Positions 1 to 6,467 are shown, counted from the stretch's first letter. The stretch is 6,747 bases of DNA from Chitinophagaceae bacterium (GCA_025455245.1 JALOMX010000109.1:1-6747), one strand, 5' to 3'. Numbers and translations: made by a program. Notes: generated from the sequence alone by a model not told the origin.

Positions 1-802
1 CTTGTTTAGAAAAACCGGAGCTATTTAACAGGCTTTCAGATTGTGAACCTGCAGATTTGGAAAGTTTTTCATTTTGTTCATCAACAATCAATGGATGGTG
101 ATGCCATCCAATTTGCTGAAATGGACGGAGTTCCAAAAGGTTAGACAAATGGATCTGGGCAGCAGTAGAAGGCAAAAGATCTTCGCCCCTCACAACAAAA
201 TTGATTTTATAATAAAGATCATCAGCCAGTGAAGCTATTTGATAGGAAGGCAACCCATCTTTTCTTCGAACCACAAAATCACCCATACGATTTGAAAGGT
301 CGATTTCCCTTTTTTGTCCCGAATAATGATCAGGTACTTCAATAATTCCGGTGCCGGCAAGGTTTATCCTTAGGTTTGTATTTTTTAGTTCCGGATTGAA
401 TAATTTATTTCGGCAGGTTCCCGGGTATACACCGGAAGGGCTTTGCGCCGCTATTTGCTTGCGTGAACAAATACAGGGATAAATCTTGCCGGTATTTTGC
501 AGCATTTCAATCAACTGATTGTATTGTGCCAGCCTGTAATGTTGAGCATAATTCTTTAAAAAATCTTCAGGTCCGGATGGGCCTTCATCCGGTTCAAGCC
601 CAATAAAGTCAAGAACCGAAAAAATATCCTCAAGGTATTCCCGACGCACCCGTTCTGCATCAAGGTCATCTATTCTCAGCAAAACTTTTCCTTTATGGTA
701 CCTGGCAATCAGCCAGGTCAACACAAATGAATAAATATTTCCCAAATGAAGATACCCGCTTGGCGTTGGTGCAATCCTTGTTTTAAGTTGAAGGACATTC
801 AT
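1..802 (-). CDS. gluQ: Glutamyl-Q tRNA(Asp) synthetase GluQ (partial, C-terminus beyond window)
   Basis: This is a truncated paralogue of glutamyl-tRNA synthetase. The family activates glutamate and attaches it to the queuosine base at the wobble position of tRNA(Asp); it acts in the cytoplasm. I translated the open minus-strand frame by hand: 267 codons to the window edge. The Rossmann signature TRIAPTPSGYLHLGN is at residues 8-22 (HIGH-like HLGN 19-22), and the KMSKS-like KLSKS is at 246-250. The zinc site is C110-x-C112-x13-Y126-x3-C130; this Cys-Cys-Tyr-Cys arrangement is typical of GluQ, whereas full GluRS uses other ligands. Y187 and R205 lie in family-conserved stretches (PSYQIA, VVRGEDLLPST). 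GluQ proteins run about 290-310 residues, so roughly 20-40 residues should be missing. The chosen ATG overlaps the TGA of the upstream glycosidase gene (ATGA, 802-799); an ATG at 798-796 is in another frame and gives no such product. A weak AAAAGG lies about 10 nt upstream. Full-length GluRS is the alternative, but the zinc motif argues against it. Confidence 0.9.
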   Translation of the reverse strand, partial: MNVLQLKTRIAPTPSGYLHLGNIYSFVLTWLIARYHKGKVLLRIDDLDAERVRREYLEDIFSVLDFIGLEPDEGPSGPEDFLKNYAQHYRLAQYNQLIEMLQNTGKIYPCICSRKQIAAQSPSGVYPGTCRNKLFNPELKNTNLRINLAGTGIIEVPDHYSGQKREIDLSNRMGDFVVRRKDGLPSYQIASLADDLYYKINFVVRGEDLLPSTAAQIHLSNLLELRPFQQIGWHHHPLIVDEQNEKLSKSAGSQSESLLNSSGFSKQ

Positions 803-1893
803 TGTTTGAAAAACCTTTTTACAGCATCTGCCATTTGGTCGAGCAAGCCATTTCCAGGGATATCAGAAGAAAGTTCCCAAAACATTATCCCTCCAAGATG
901 GTGGCGGAAGGCATACTGAACTTTTTCAAAAACAGACATGCCGTTATCGTAGGTGGCAAAATAGTTCTTCGTTTTGTGAAAAGCATACGGCGCAAGCGCA
1001 ATATTGTCCCATTGATGTGCCCAACCGCTATCCGGTTCGAGGCGATTAAAATCCTTGTATCCGATGGCTTTTAAAAATTTCCCTTCTTTATACAATCCCC
1101 AATCTTTCCGGCTTACACCTTCCCAAATGCGTGCATAAAATGCGGAACCGATTATCAGCTTTTCCGGTGGAACCCCTGCTTTTATCAACCACTGCACGCA
1201 GTTATCAGTACTTTCCAATTGCTGAGGAGTACTATATAACGGCGTATGATGCCCGGTGGTGGTACTGTATCCATGAACAAGGTCGTATGTCATCAGGTTT
1301 ACCCGATTTACCATCGGCATGACCATTTTCCAATCCACGGATTTTTCAAGATACTGCGTAAACCCTCCTGCTGCAAAACTCAACTCGCCTTTTTCCCCAA
1401 TAGCATTTCTGATTTGAAAGATCAGGTCTGTAAAATTTTCCCGGTCCTGAGGCTTAAAAGGATGACCCGGAAAGCCTTCAATGGCAGGGTATTCCCAATC
1501 GAGGTCTATGCCATCCACTTTATAGGTATCCATGATGCGCCTAACGGAAGCTGCAAAATTTTTCCGGGAGGCTGAATCAGAAAACACATCGCTGCAGGTT
1601 TTGCATCCACTCCATCCACCCAATGAAATCAACACTTTCAGACCGGGATACTTTTCCTTTAAAGCAACTAATCTTTTTAAAGTTTCGCGTTTTTCCTCAT
1701 TGTCAAAATAAAGCGTGTCATCTTTCAGGTGAAGGAAGCTGAAAATGATCTGAGTAATTTTAGAGAGGGAATACTTTTCGACATCCATTCCATTCCCCGT
1801 GTAGTAGGCAATTACTTCAAACCTGCCATTTAAATCCTGACTTTGCAAACCAGAACAGTACATTAAAAACAGGATCAGGTATGCCCATTTCAT
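799..1893 (-). CDS. Secreted glycoside hydrolase family 18 protein (chitinase-like)
   Basis: This 364-residue protein is a GH18 glycosidase, a family that cleaves beta-1,4 bonds next to N-acetylglucosamine by substrate-assisted catalysis. A short hydrophobic signal peptide covers about residues 1-18 (MKWAYLILFLMYCSGLQS). C13 is not in a good lipobox (LMYC), so cleavage by signal peptidase I is more likely than lipidation. The barrel carries the S-x-G-G strand-3 motif (SLGG, 90-93), a complete DxxDxDxE catalytic motif (D127, D130, D132, acid E134), MTYD at 201-204, and W339 in the last strand (GGIMFWELSSD). C97 and C100 form a CxxC just after SLGG. All expected catalytic residues are present, so the enzyme should be active. 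There is no carbohydrate-binding module and no C-terminal sorting domain, so it is a single-domain periplasmic or secreted enzyme. The substrate cannot be read from sequence: chitin, chito-oligosaccharides, N-glycans and cell-wall sugars are all possible. It overlaps its upstream and downstream genes by 4 nt each, which implies translational coupling. Confidence 0.92.
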   Translation of the reverse strand: MKWAYLILFLMYCSGLQSQDLNGRFEVIAYYTGNGMDVEKYSLSKITQIIFSFLHLKDDTLYFDNEEKRETLKRLVALKEKYPGLKVLISLGGWSGCKTCSDVFSDSASRKNFAASVRRIMDTYKVDGIDLDWEYPAIEGFPGHPFKPQDRENFTDLIFQIRNAIGEKGELSFAAGGFTQYLEKSVDWKMVMPMVNRVNLMTYDLVHGYSTTTGHHTPLYSTPQQLESTDNCVQWLIKAGVPPEKLIIGSAFYARIWEGVSRKDWGLYKEGKFLKAIGYKDFNRLEPDSGWAHQWDNIALAPYAFHKTKNYFATYDNGMSVFEKVQYAFRHHLGGIMFWELSSDIPGNGLLDQMADAVKRFFKQ

Positions 1894-2969
1894 TTTTTAT
1901 GGCGTTTAATTCCGGACTTGGGTGGCATATCCTTCACTGATGCCGGCCTTTTTCCTACAAAGGGAGTATCCTGCAATTCTACCTGATCGGTATTTTTCCT
2001 GCGCTTGCTTTTATTAAAAAACTTAAGCAACCTTACCTCCTTTTCACTTAAAAACCGCCATTTGCCTCTTTCAACATTCTTTTTGGTAAGATTGGCAAAC
2101 ATTACCCTGTCAAGCGAACGAACATCATATCCAAGATGCTCAAACATCCTGCGTACAACCCTGTTCTTTCCGCTGTGTATTTCCACACCTACCACGGTTT
2201 TGTCCTTCGGATCGGCATATCCAACCGCATCGGCATTCACCGGGCCATCCTCGAGCACTATTCCGCTCAGGAGCTTTTCCAGATCCGTTTTAGCTACCGG
2301 CTTGTCAAGGGTTACTTCATAAATTTTTCTCACCTCAAAACTTGGATGGGTAAGTTGCTGCGTTAACTCACCATCATTGGTCAGTAATAAAACACCCGTA
2401 GTATTTCTGTCAAGCCTTCCAACCGGAAAAATCCTTTCTTCTGTGGCTCCCTTTACAATATCAAGAACAGTTTTCCGGCCCCTGTCATCTTCGGCCGTGG
2501 TAATAAAATCCTTTGGTTTATTTAAGAGGATATAAACCATCTGCTGTCTTGGCTCAACCTTTTTGCCATTAAATGTAACCACATCGCCTTGCTGAACCTT
2601 GTAGGCGGGATTGGTCATTACCTCTTTGTTTACTTTAACCTCTCCGGCTTTTATTTTCTCAGCGGCTTCCCTACGACTTGAAATTCCGCTATGTGCCAGA
2701 TATTTATTCAATGGCATTTCTGCGGTGGCATCCAACTTTTCCGATTTTGTTTTATTCAGTTGAATGGGGGACTTTCCGGAACCTTTTGGAGGGTTGCTTT
2801 TTGAAGCAAGTCTTTTAGCATCAAGGGCTTCCACCGGTTTACTAACGGCCCTCTTTTCTTTAAAAAATTCCTCGGTTTCCTTTTTCGCTTTTCTCTTTTG
2901 CTGCTTGAGCATTTCCTTTTTGCGGGCCCCGCTTAATTTTTCCTGCTTAAATTTATCAAATTGCCCCAT
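1890..2969 (-). CDS. rluB: RluB/RsuA-family 23S rRNA pseudouridine synthase
   Basis: This cytoplasmic enzyme converts a specific uridine in rRNA to pseudouridine; family members act on 23S (RluB, RluE, RluF) or 16S rRNA (RsuA). The order along the 359 residues is: a Lys/Glu-rich, low-complexity N-terminal arm (1-84); an S4 RNA-binding domain (about 85-140, starting MPLNKYLAHSGISSRREA); the catalytic domain (about 143-318) with signature GRLDRNTTGVLLLTNDG at 184-200 and catalytic D187; the conserved GKNRVVRRMFEHLG (267-280); and a basic tail (319-359). The stretch YILLNKPKDF (146-155) followed by DDRGRKTVLD is RluB-like, so I use that symbol, but the target base is not proven. The arm and tail make it longer than the E. 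coli enzyme (about 290 residues); basic arms of this kind are common in Bacteroidota homologues. It is the first gene of a three-gene operon, preceded by the terminator of the Spy-like gene. No clear Shine-Dalgarno sequence precedes the ATG. Confidence 0.9.
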   Translation of the reverse strand: MGQFDKFKQEKLSGARKKEMLKQQKRKAKKETEEFFKEKRAVSKPVEALDAKRLASKSNPPKGSGKSPIQLNKTKSEKLDATAEMPLNKYLAHSGISSRREAAEKIKAGEVKVNKEVMTNPAYKVQQGDVVTFNGKKVEPRQQMVYILLNKPKDFITTAEDDRGRKTVLDIVKGATEERIFPVGRLDRNTTGVLLLTNDGELTQQLTHPSFEVRKIYEVTLDKPVAKTDLEKLLSGIVLEDGPVNADAVGYADPKDKTVVGVEIHSGKNRVVRRMFEHLGYDVRSLDRVMFANLTKKNVERGKWRFLSEKEVRLLKFFNKSKRRKNTDQVELQDTPFVGKRPASVKDMPPKSGIKRHKK

Positions 2970-3000
2970 AGTAATTTATTAATACACAAAGATGCTGTGA

Positions 3001-3038
3001 AATAAAATAAAAGCGCCCCAATACTTGAAGCGCTTTTT
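3001..3038 (-). terminator. Intrinsic terminator of the Spy-like gene
   Basis: A perfect 8-bp stem, AAAAGCGC (3009-3016) with GCGCTTTT (3030-3037), encloses a 13-nt loop. Read on the minus strand it follows the stop codon of the Spy-like gene by about 55 nt and runs into TTTTATTTTATT. On the plus strand the stem also ends in a T run, so it could work in both directions. It separates the Spy-like gene from the rluB operon, which implies that rluB has its own promoter in about 2970-3008 or just upstream. Confidence 0.75.
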
Positions 3039-3049
3039 GTAGCATGAAG

Positions 3050-3082
3050 AAATTGTGTACGTTTTACTGGAAAATTGTGTAC
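3050..3082. repeat. Pair of 11-bp direct repeats, 22-bp period
   Basis: AAATTGTGTAC occurs at 3050-3060 and again at 3072-3082, giving identical 11-mers whose starts are 22 bp apart, close to two helical turns. The pair lies between the stop codon of the Spy-like gene and its terminator, upstream of rluB. It may be an operator for rluB, part of the Spy-like mRNA 3' end, or chance in AT-rich DNA. Confidence 0.5.
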
Positions 3083-3092
3083 CGGGTTACCA

Positions 3093-3797
3093 TTAAATAA
3101 ATTGCCTTGGCCCTTCTCCTTGCCCGTTACCTCCGCGAGGACCATGACCCGGCCTGCCATGCCTGAATTTAGGCCTTTGTTGTTTCCATTGATCGAGTTG
3201 ATTCTTTTGCTCCTTTGTCAGTATCCGGCTTATTTCGTTGTTGTGTTCGGCCTTTAGTGCTTTCAACTGATTATCCCTTTGGCCGCGGTCGAGCTTTTCA
3301 TTTTGCATGATGGCCTGCATGGTAGAACGGTGCTTTTCCTGCATTTTGGCAAATTGGTTTTTCTGATCTTCAGAAAGCTTTAATTGTTCAGCCATCTTTT
3401 CAAAACCTTTTGCTTTGGCAGCCTGCATTTTTTTCTGCTGTTCTGCACGCAAATTTTCTGCTTTTTCTTTCTGTTCGGGAGTTAACAGGTTTTTCATTTC
3501 AGCCCGATGCTGCTTCATGAGGTTAAACCTTTCATCACGCTGCTGCTTGACCGTAATATTTTCATTTTCATTCAAGGTTTTCATTTTTTGCATGAATGAT
3601 TGATTCAATGCCTTCATTTGTTCTTTCTGCCCTTCAGAAAGGTTTAATTCATTCATTAATCTTCCCGGGCCTTCACCTCTTTGTCCCCTCCATTCAGATT
3701 GTCCCTTTTGGCGGTCTCCCCCGCGCTTTTGATGTTGTTGAGCGTAGGTTGCAAGTGTGAATGCCATTGCCATAATCAAAAGAATGTTGTGTTTCAT
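3093..3797 (-). CDS. Spy/CpxP-like LTXXQ-motif periplasmic protein with internal duplication
   Basis: A 234-residue exported protein of the Spy/CpxP-like (LTXXQ) type, a family of small helical periplasmic proteins that includes chaperones and envelope-stress sensors. A signal peptide covers residues 1-19 (cleavage near TYA-QQ). The mature protein is almost entirely Gln/Lys/Glu/Met-rich helix, with four LTXXQ-like motifs: LSEGQ 53-57, LTPEQ 105-109, LSEDQ 141-145 and LTKEQ 193-197. The spacings of 52, 36 and 52 residues show that one LTXXQ pair has been duplicated with an exact period of 88. Flanking segments are Gly/Arg-rich (24-46) and His/Gly/Arg-rich (about 211-232) and probably disordered; the latter could bind metal or polyanion. 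The gene is monocistronic, lying between the dnaA terminator and its own. The start has no Shine-Dalgarno sequence but gives a good signal peptide. The exact role is unknown, and a coiled-coil protein that only mimics Spy is possible. Confidence 0.75.
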   Translation of the reverse strand: MKHNILLIMAMAFTLATYAQQHQKRGGDRQKGQSEWRGQRGEGPGRLMNELNLSEGQKEQMKALNQSFMQKMKTLNENENITVKQQRDERFNLMKQHRAEMKNLLTPEQKEKAENLRAEQQKKMQAAKAKGFEKMAEQLKLSEDQKNQFAKMQEKHRSTMQAIMQNEKLDRGQRDNQLKALKAEHNNEISRILTKEQKNQLDQWKQQRPKFRHGRPGHGPRGGNGQGEGPRQFI

Positions 3798-3840
3798 GAT
3801 TGCTTTGTTTTGTGTGTTATGTATTTGATTTATTGTTTTG

Positions 3841-3885
3841 ACCGCTACCGCTACAGGTCGTTTAAGTCGTTAACCTTAATTAACC
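3841..3885 (-). promoter_or_regulatory. Short direct repeats upstream of the Spy-like gene (candidate operator/promoter region)
   Basis: The 94 nt between the dnaA terminator and the Spy-like start must hold that gene's promoter if the terminator works. Three short repeats are packed here: tandem ACCGCT at 3841-3852, GTCGTT at 3857-3862 and 3866-3871 (9-bp period), and TTAACC at 3870-3875 and 3880-3885 (10-bp period). Direct repeats one helical turn apart are the kind of site bound by many response regulators. I could not find a convincing Bacteroidota -7 TAnnTTTG element, so promoter position is unknown. Confidence 0.3.
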
Positions 3886-3890
3886 TCAAT

Positions 3891-3931
3891 GAAAAAACAA
3901 AGCGGCGAATCCATGATGGACCCGCCGCTTT
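3891..3931 (-). terminator. Intrinsic terminator of dnaA
   Basis: A perfect 9-bp GC-rich stem, AAAGCGGCG (3899-3907) with CGCCGCTTT (3923-3931), starts 22 nt after the dnaA stop codon. Inside it TCCA (3910-3913) pairs with TGGA (3917-3920) across a small AA/CC internal loop, which extends the hairpin. On the minus strand it is followed by GTTTTTTC. This is the strongest hairpin noticed in the window and should end the dnaA transcript. Confidence 0.85.
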
Positions 3932-3953
3932 ATTCTTATTCATTTATTTGGAA

Positions 3954-5387
3954 CTACAACGCCGCTAATTGTACTTTTTGCGTTAGTTCGATCACATTTT
4001 CCTTAAATACACTGTCAGTATCCATCAGGTCTTTTACCGTTTGGCAACTGTGAATCACCGTTGTGTGATCCCGTCCACCGAAATGTTCACCGATGGTTTT
4101 CAATGAGTTCTTTGTAAAGGCTTTGGCGAGGTACATGGTAATCTGCCTTGCCTGAACAATTTCACGTTTCCTGGTTTTTTGCTGGAGTTTTTCGTAGGGA
4201 ACATCATAATATTCACATACCATTTTCTGAATATTATCAATGGTTATTTCCTTACTGCTTGTTTTAATATGATTTCTCAGCACCTTCTTGGCGAGTTCAA
4301 GGTCAATTTCGCGTTTATTGAGCGAAGATTGGGCAAGCAATGAAATCAGCGCACCTTCAAGCTCGCGGATATTGGTATTAATATTATATGCAAGATACTT
4401 AACTACTTCTTTAGGCATTTCAAGCCCGTCGTTCTTCATTTTTCTTTCAAGTATCTCAATCCTTGTTTCATACTCAGGCATTTGAAGATCTGCACTCAGC
4501 CCCCACCTGAAGCGGCTGAGAAGGCGTTCCTGTAAACCGTCAAGGTCTTTGGGAGCTTTATCGGATGTAAGGACTAATTGTTTACCGCTTTGATGAAGAT
4601 GGTTAAAGATGGCGAAAAAAGCATCCTGAGAACGTTCGGCCCGTGCAAAAAACTGCACATCATCAATGATGAGCACATCAATCAACTGATAGAAATGGAT
4701 AAAATCATTTATAGCATTATTTCTGCTGTGGTCCTGAAACTGATTGATAAATTTTTCGCTGCTTACATACAATACAACTTTGTTGGGATTGATCTTTTTA
4801 ACCTCATTACCAATTGCCTGCGCAAGGTGGGTTTTACCAAGCCCAACACCACCATATATTACAAGTGGATTGAATGAATTGGCGCCGGGCTTTTCGGCCA
4901 CCGTTTTACCGGCACGTCTTGCCACGCGGTTACAGTCGCCTTCAATGAGGCTGTCAAATGTATAAACCGGGTTCAACTGCGGGTCAATCTGCATTTTTTT
5001 CAACCCCGGTATTACAAAAGGATTTTTTACAGGATTATTCACGACCAAAGGAAAGTCCATTACATGGTTATTGTAAATTCTGATGTTATTGGCCGGGAGG
5101 TCCATCGTTTGCGGCTCATGCTGACTGTTTCCGCTGTCAACCATAATCCGGTATTCAAGACGGGCCTCTTTACCCAATTCTCTTTTCAGTGTTTTGGCTA
5201 TCAGGTTGATGTAATGTTCTTCTATGTATTCATAAAAGAACTGACTGGGTACCTGAATGGTCAAAACTTTATTTTTCAACGACACAGGTTTAATTGGCTC
5301 GAACCAGGTTTTAAAATGCTGCCATTCTACTATGTCCTTTATTATGTCCAAACAGTTTTGCCAAACTGATTCGCAAGTTTTCGTCAT
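3954..5387 (-). CDS. dnaA: Chromosomal replication initiator protein DnaA
   Basis: DnaA is the AAA+ ATPase that binds DnaA boxes at oriC, oligomerises in its ATP form, opens the duplex and helps load the helicase. The 477-residue protein is full length. Domain I is at about 1-85 (CESVWQNCLDIIKD, WFEPIKP), followed by a short linker (86-135). Domain III has Walker A GGVGLGKTH (179-187, K185), Walker B LIIDDVQF (239-246, D242 and D243), sensor I LVLTSD (271-276), the SRFRWGL box (291-297) with candidate arginine fingers R292 and R294, and sensor II NIRELEGAL (339-347, R341). Domain IV (about 380-477) has the DnaA-box-binding signature GGRDHTTVIHS (437-447). The start is fixed by the conserved domain I beginning. 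dnaN and recF are not adjacent; as far as I know the dnaA-dnaN pairing is generally not kept in Bacteroidota. The gene appears to stand alone, with a leader at 5388-5516 and its own terminator. Confidence 0.98.
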   Translation of the reverse strand: MTKTCESVWQNCLDIIKDIVEWQHFKTWFEPIKPVSLKNKVLTIQVPSQFFYEYIEEHYINLIAKTLKRELGKEARLEYRIMVDSGNSQHEPQTMDLPANNIRIYNNHVMDFPLVVNNPVKNPFVIPGLKKMQIDPQLNPVYTFDSLIEGDCNRVARRAGKTVAEKPGANSFNPLVIYGGVGLGKTHLAQAIGNEVKKINPNKVVLYVSSEKFINQFQDHSRNNAINDFIHFYQLIDVLIIDDVQFFARAERSQDAFFAIFNHLHQSGKQLVLTSDKAPKDLDGLQERLLSRFRWGLSADLQMPEYETRIEILERKMKNDGLEMPKEVVKYLAYNINTNIRELEGALISLLAQSSLNKREIDLELAKKVLRNHIKTSSKEITIDNIQKMVCEYYDVPYEKLQQKTRKREIVQARQITMYLAKAFTKNSLKTIGEHFGGRDHTTVIHSCQTVKDLMDTDSVFKENVIELTQKVQLAAL

Positions 5388-5516
5388 GCTACGTATAGTA
5401 GTTTATATCGAGTTAAGAATATTCTCAGAAAAAAAACAAATTCGCTTCCATTATTTGTTAACAAAAAATAAAGCGGGAGGGCGAATATCTATCCTTTCTG
5501 TTGAAAAAAAAATTTT
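5388..5516 (-). promoter_or_regulatory. dnaA upstream region with palindromes and an A/T tract
   Basis: This 129-nt AT-rich gap should carry the dnaA promoter. It holds a perfect 12-bp palindrome TTTGTTAACAAA (5454-5465), a perfect 10-bp palindrome AGAATATTCT (5416-5425), and a small inverted repeat CTAC-n5-GTAG (5389-5401) directly before the start codon. An A9T6 tract (5504-5518) overlaps the stop codon of the preceding gene and may bend the DNA. I see no good match to the DnaA box TTATNCACA and no GC-rich terminator for the preceding gene, so read-through from the nucleotidase genes into dnaA is possible. No clear -7 or -33 element was found. Confidence 0.35.
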
Positions 5517-6467
5517 TTAGTTTGTTGTTTTTTCATCTATAACCAAAGAATGGGCGTTCAGCAAATTTTTCTTTTTAATCCCCTCGAAAATAAAGTCCAA
5601 CCGGCCCAATCTTACACCTCCCCATCCTACCTGATTTACTAAAATATCACTGCCATTTTTGTCCTTTAAAACGGTGGGTTCGTCCAAAAAAGTATGGGTA
5701 TGACCACCAATAATCAAATCCGTCCATTGCATTTCTTTTGCTATGAGATAATCACTAATGGTATTCGATTCACCATATTTGTATCCCAGATGGCTGAGGC
5801 AAATTATAAAATCACATTTTTCAGTTTTTTTCAGATAGTCTGAGACTTCATTTGCTTTTTGTACGGGATCCTGATAAACAGTTTTACCATACAGGCTTTC
5901 AGGAACCAATCCACTTAATTTTATTCCAAGACCATAAACACCGATTTTTAATGGCCCTTTCCTGAATATTTTGAAAGGTACTGTTTTTCCTTCCATTTCG
6001 GTACCTGAAAAATCATAATTGCTTACAATCATCGGAAAGTTTGCAAAACCAAATTGTTTGGCCAGATTATCCATGCCTGCATCAAAGTCGTGATTACCGA
6101 TGGTACAGGCATCATACCCCATTTGTGACATGGTTTTAATCTCCGGTTCACCTTTGTAAATATTAAAATATGGAGTCCCCTGAAAAATATCGCCGGCATC
6201 TAATAACAACACAAGTTCATTTTGTTTTCTTATCTGTTGAATGACCTGTGCCCTTGAAGCCACTCCACCCTGACCTGCAAGACGGCTTCCATCCATGGGA
6301 AAAGGTTCAAGCCTGCTATGAACATCGTTTGTATGCAAAACAACAAGCCGGGTTGGCGGTTTTGCCGAAAAAGCTTCCATACCGGCTCCCGATGCAAGCA
6401 ACGAACCTGTTGCCAATGTTGTATTTTTTAAAAATCCCCTCCTGTCCATTCCCTTTTGTTTAATCAT
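5517..6467 (-). CDS. Tat-exported UshA-type metallophosphatase (5'-nucleotidase catalytic domain only)
   Basis: This 316-residue protein is the calcineurin-like catalytic half of the UshA/5'-nucleotidase family, which removes phosphate from nucleotides or nucleotide sugars with two metal ions. A twin-arginine signal (D8-R9-R10-G11-F12-L13-K14, then a hydrophobic stretch to about A35) indicates folded export to the periplasm. Metal-binding motifs are complete: HTNDVH (45-50; D48, H50), DAGD (90-93), GNHD (124-127), SHLG (225-228) and GGHTH (254-258). The protein stops after the catalytic domain, so the substrate-binding domain of the fused enzyme (about 550 residues in E. coli UshA) must come from elsewhere; the overlapping upstream gene encodes it. 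The start at 6467 gives an 8-nt overlap with GAAGG just upstream. Starting at M7 (ATG at 6449-6447, preceded by AAAAGGG) would leave the Tat motif intact and is a real alternative. Substrate specificity is not readable. Confidence 0.9.
   Translation of the reverse strand: MIKQKGMDRRGFLKNTTLATGSLLASGAGMEAFSAKPPTRLVVLHTNDVHSRLEPFPMDGSRLAGQGGVASRAQVIQQIRKQNELVLLLDAGDIFQGTPYFNIYKGEPEIKTMSQMGYDACTIGNHDFDAGMDNLAKQFGFANFPMIVSNYDFSGTEMEGKTVPFKIFRKGPLKIGVYGLGIKLSGLVPESLYGKTVYQDPVQKANEVSDYLKKTEKCDFIICLSHLGYKYGESNTISDYLIAKEMQWTDLIIGGHTHTFLDEPTVLKDKNGSDILVNQVGWGGVRLGRLDFIFEGIKKKNLLNAHSLVIDEKTTN

Noticed and set aside
1..802. Full-length glutamyl-tRNA synthetase (gltX)
   Set aside because: The zinc ligands (C110, C112, Y126, C130) and the stretches VVRGEDLLPST and KLSKS are of the GluQ type. 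Only the C-terminal end beyond the window could formally exclude it.
802..1575. Plus-strand open frames across the glycosidase gene (802-1074, 1131-1322, 1246-1575)
   Set aside because: They are antisense to a gene with all GH18 catalytic motifs. Their products have no recognisable domain and they have no promoter or ribosome site of note.
1852..1857. Lipoprotein signal in the GH18 protein (C13)
   Set aside because: The residues before the cysteine are L-M-Y, which do not fit a lipobox (small residues are expected at -1 and -2). An ordinary signal peptide fits better.
2933..3160. Minus-strand 75-residue frame spanning the rluB-Spy intergenic region
   Set aside because: It runs out of frame through the end of the Spy-like gene, across its terminator and into rluB. 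The product has no recognisable motif, so it is a chance open frame.
3798..3953. oriC next to the dnaA 3' end
   Set aside because: TGTGTGTTAT at 3811-3820 superficially resembles a DnaA box, but no real match to TTATNCACA or cluster of boxes was found here.
5504..5518. A9T6 tract as an intrinsic terminator
   Set aside because: It is self-complementary but has only A-T pairs and no loop or GC stem, so a stable terminator hairpin is unlikely. I keep it only as a possible bend.
5257..5520. Plus-strand 87-residue frame over the dnaA start and leader
   Set aside because: It is antisense to the conserved DnaA domain I and the AT-rich leader, and the product looks like translated non-coding sequence.
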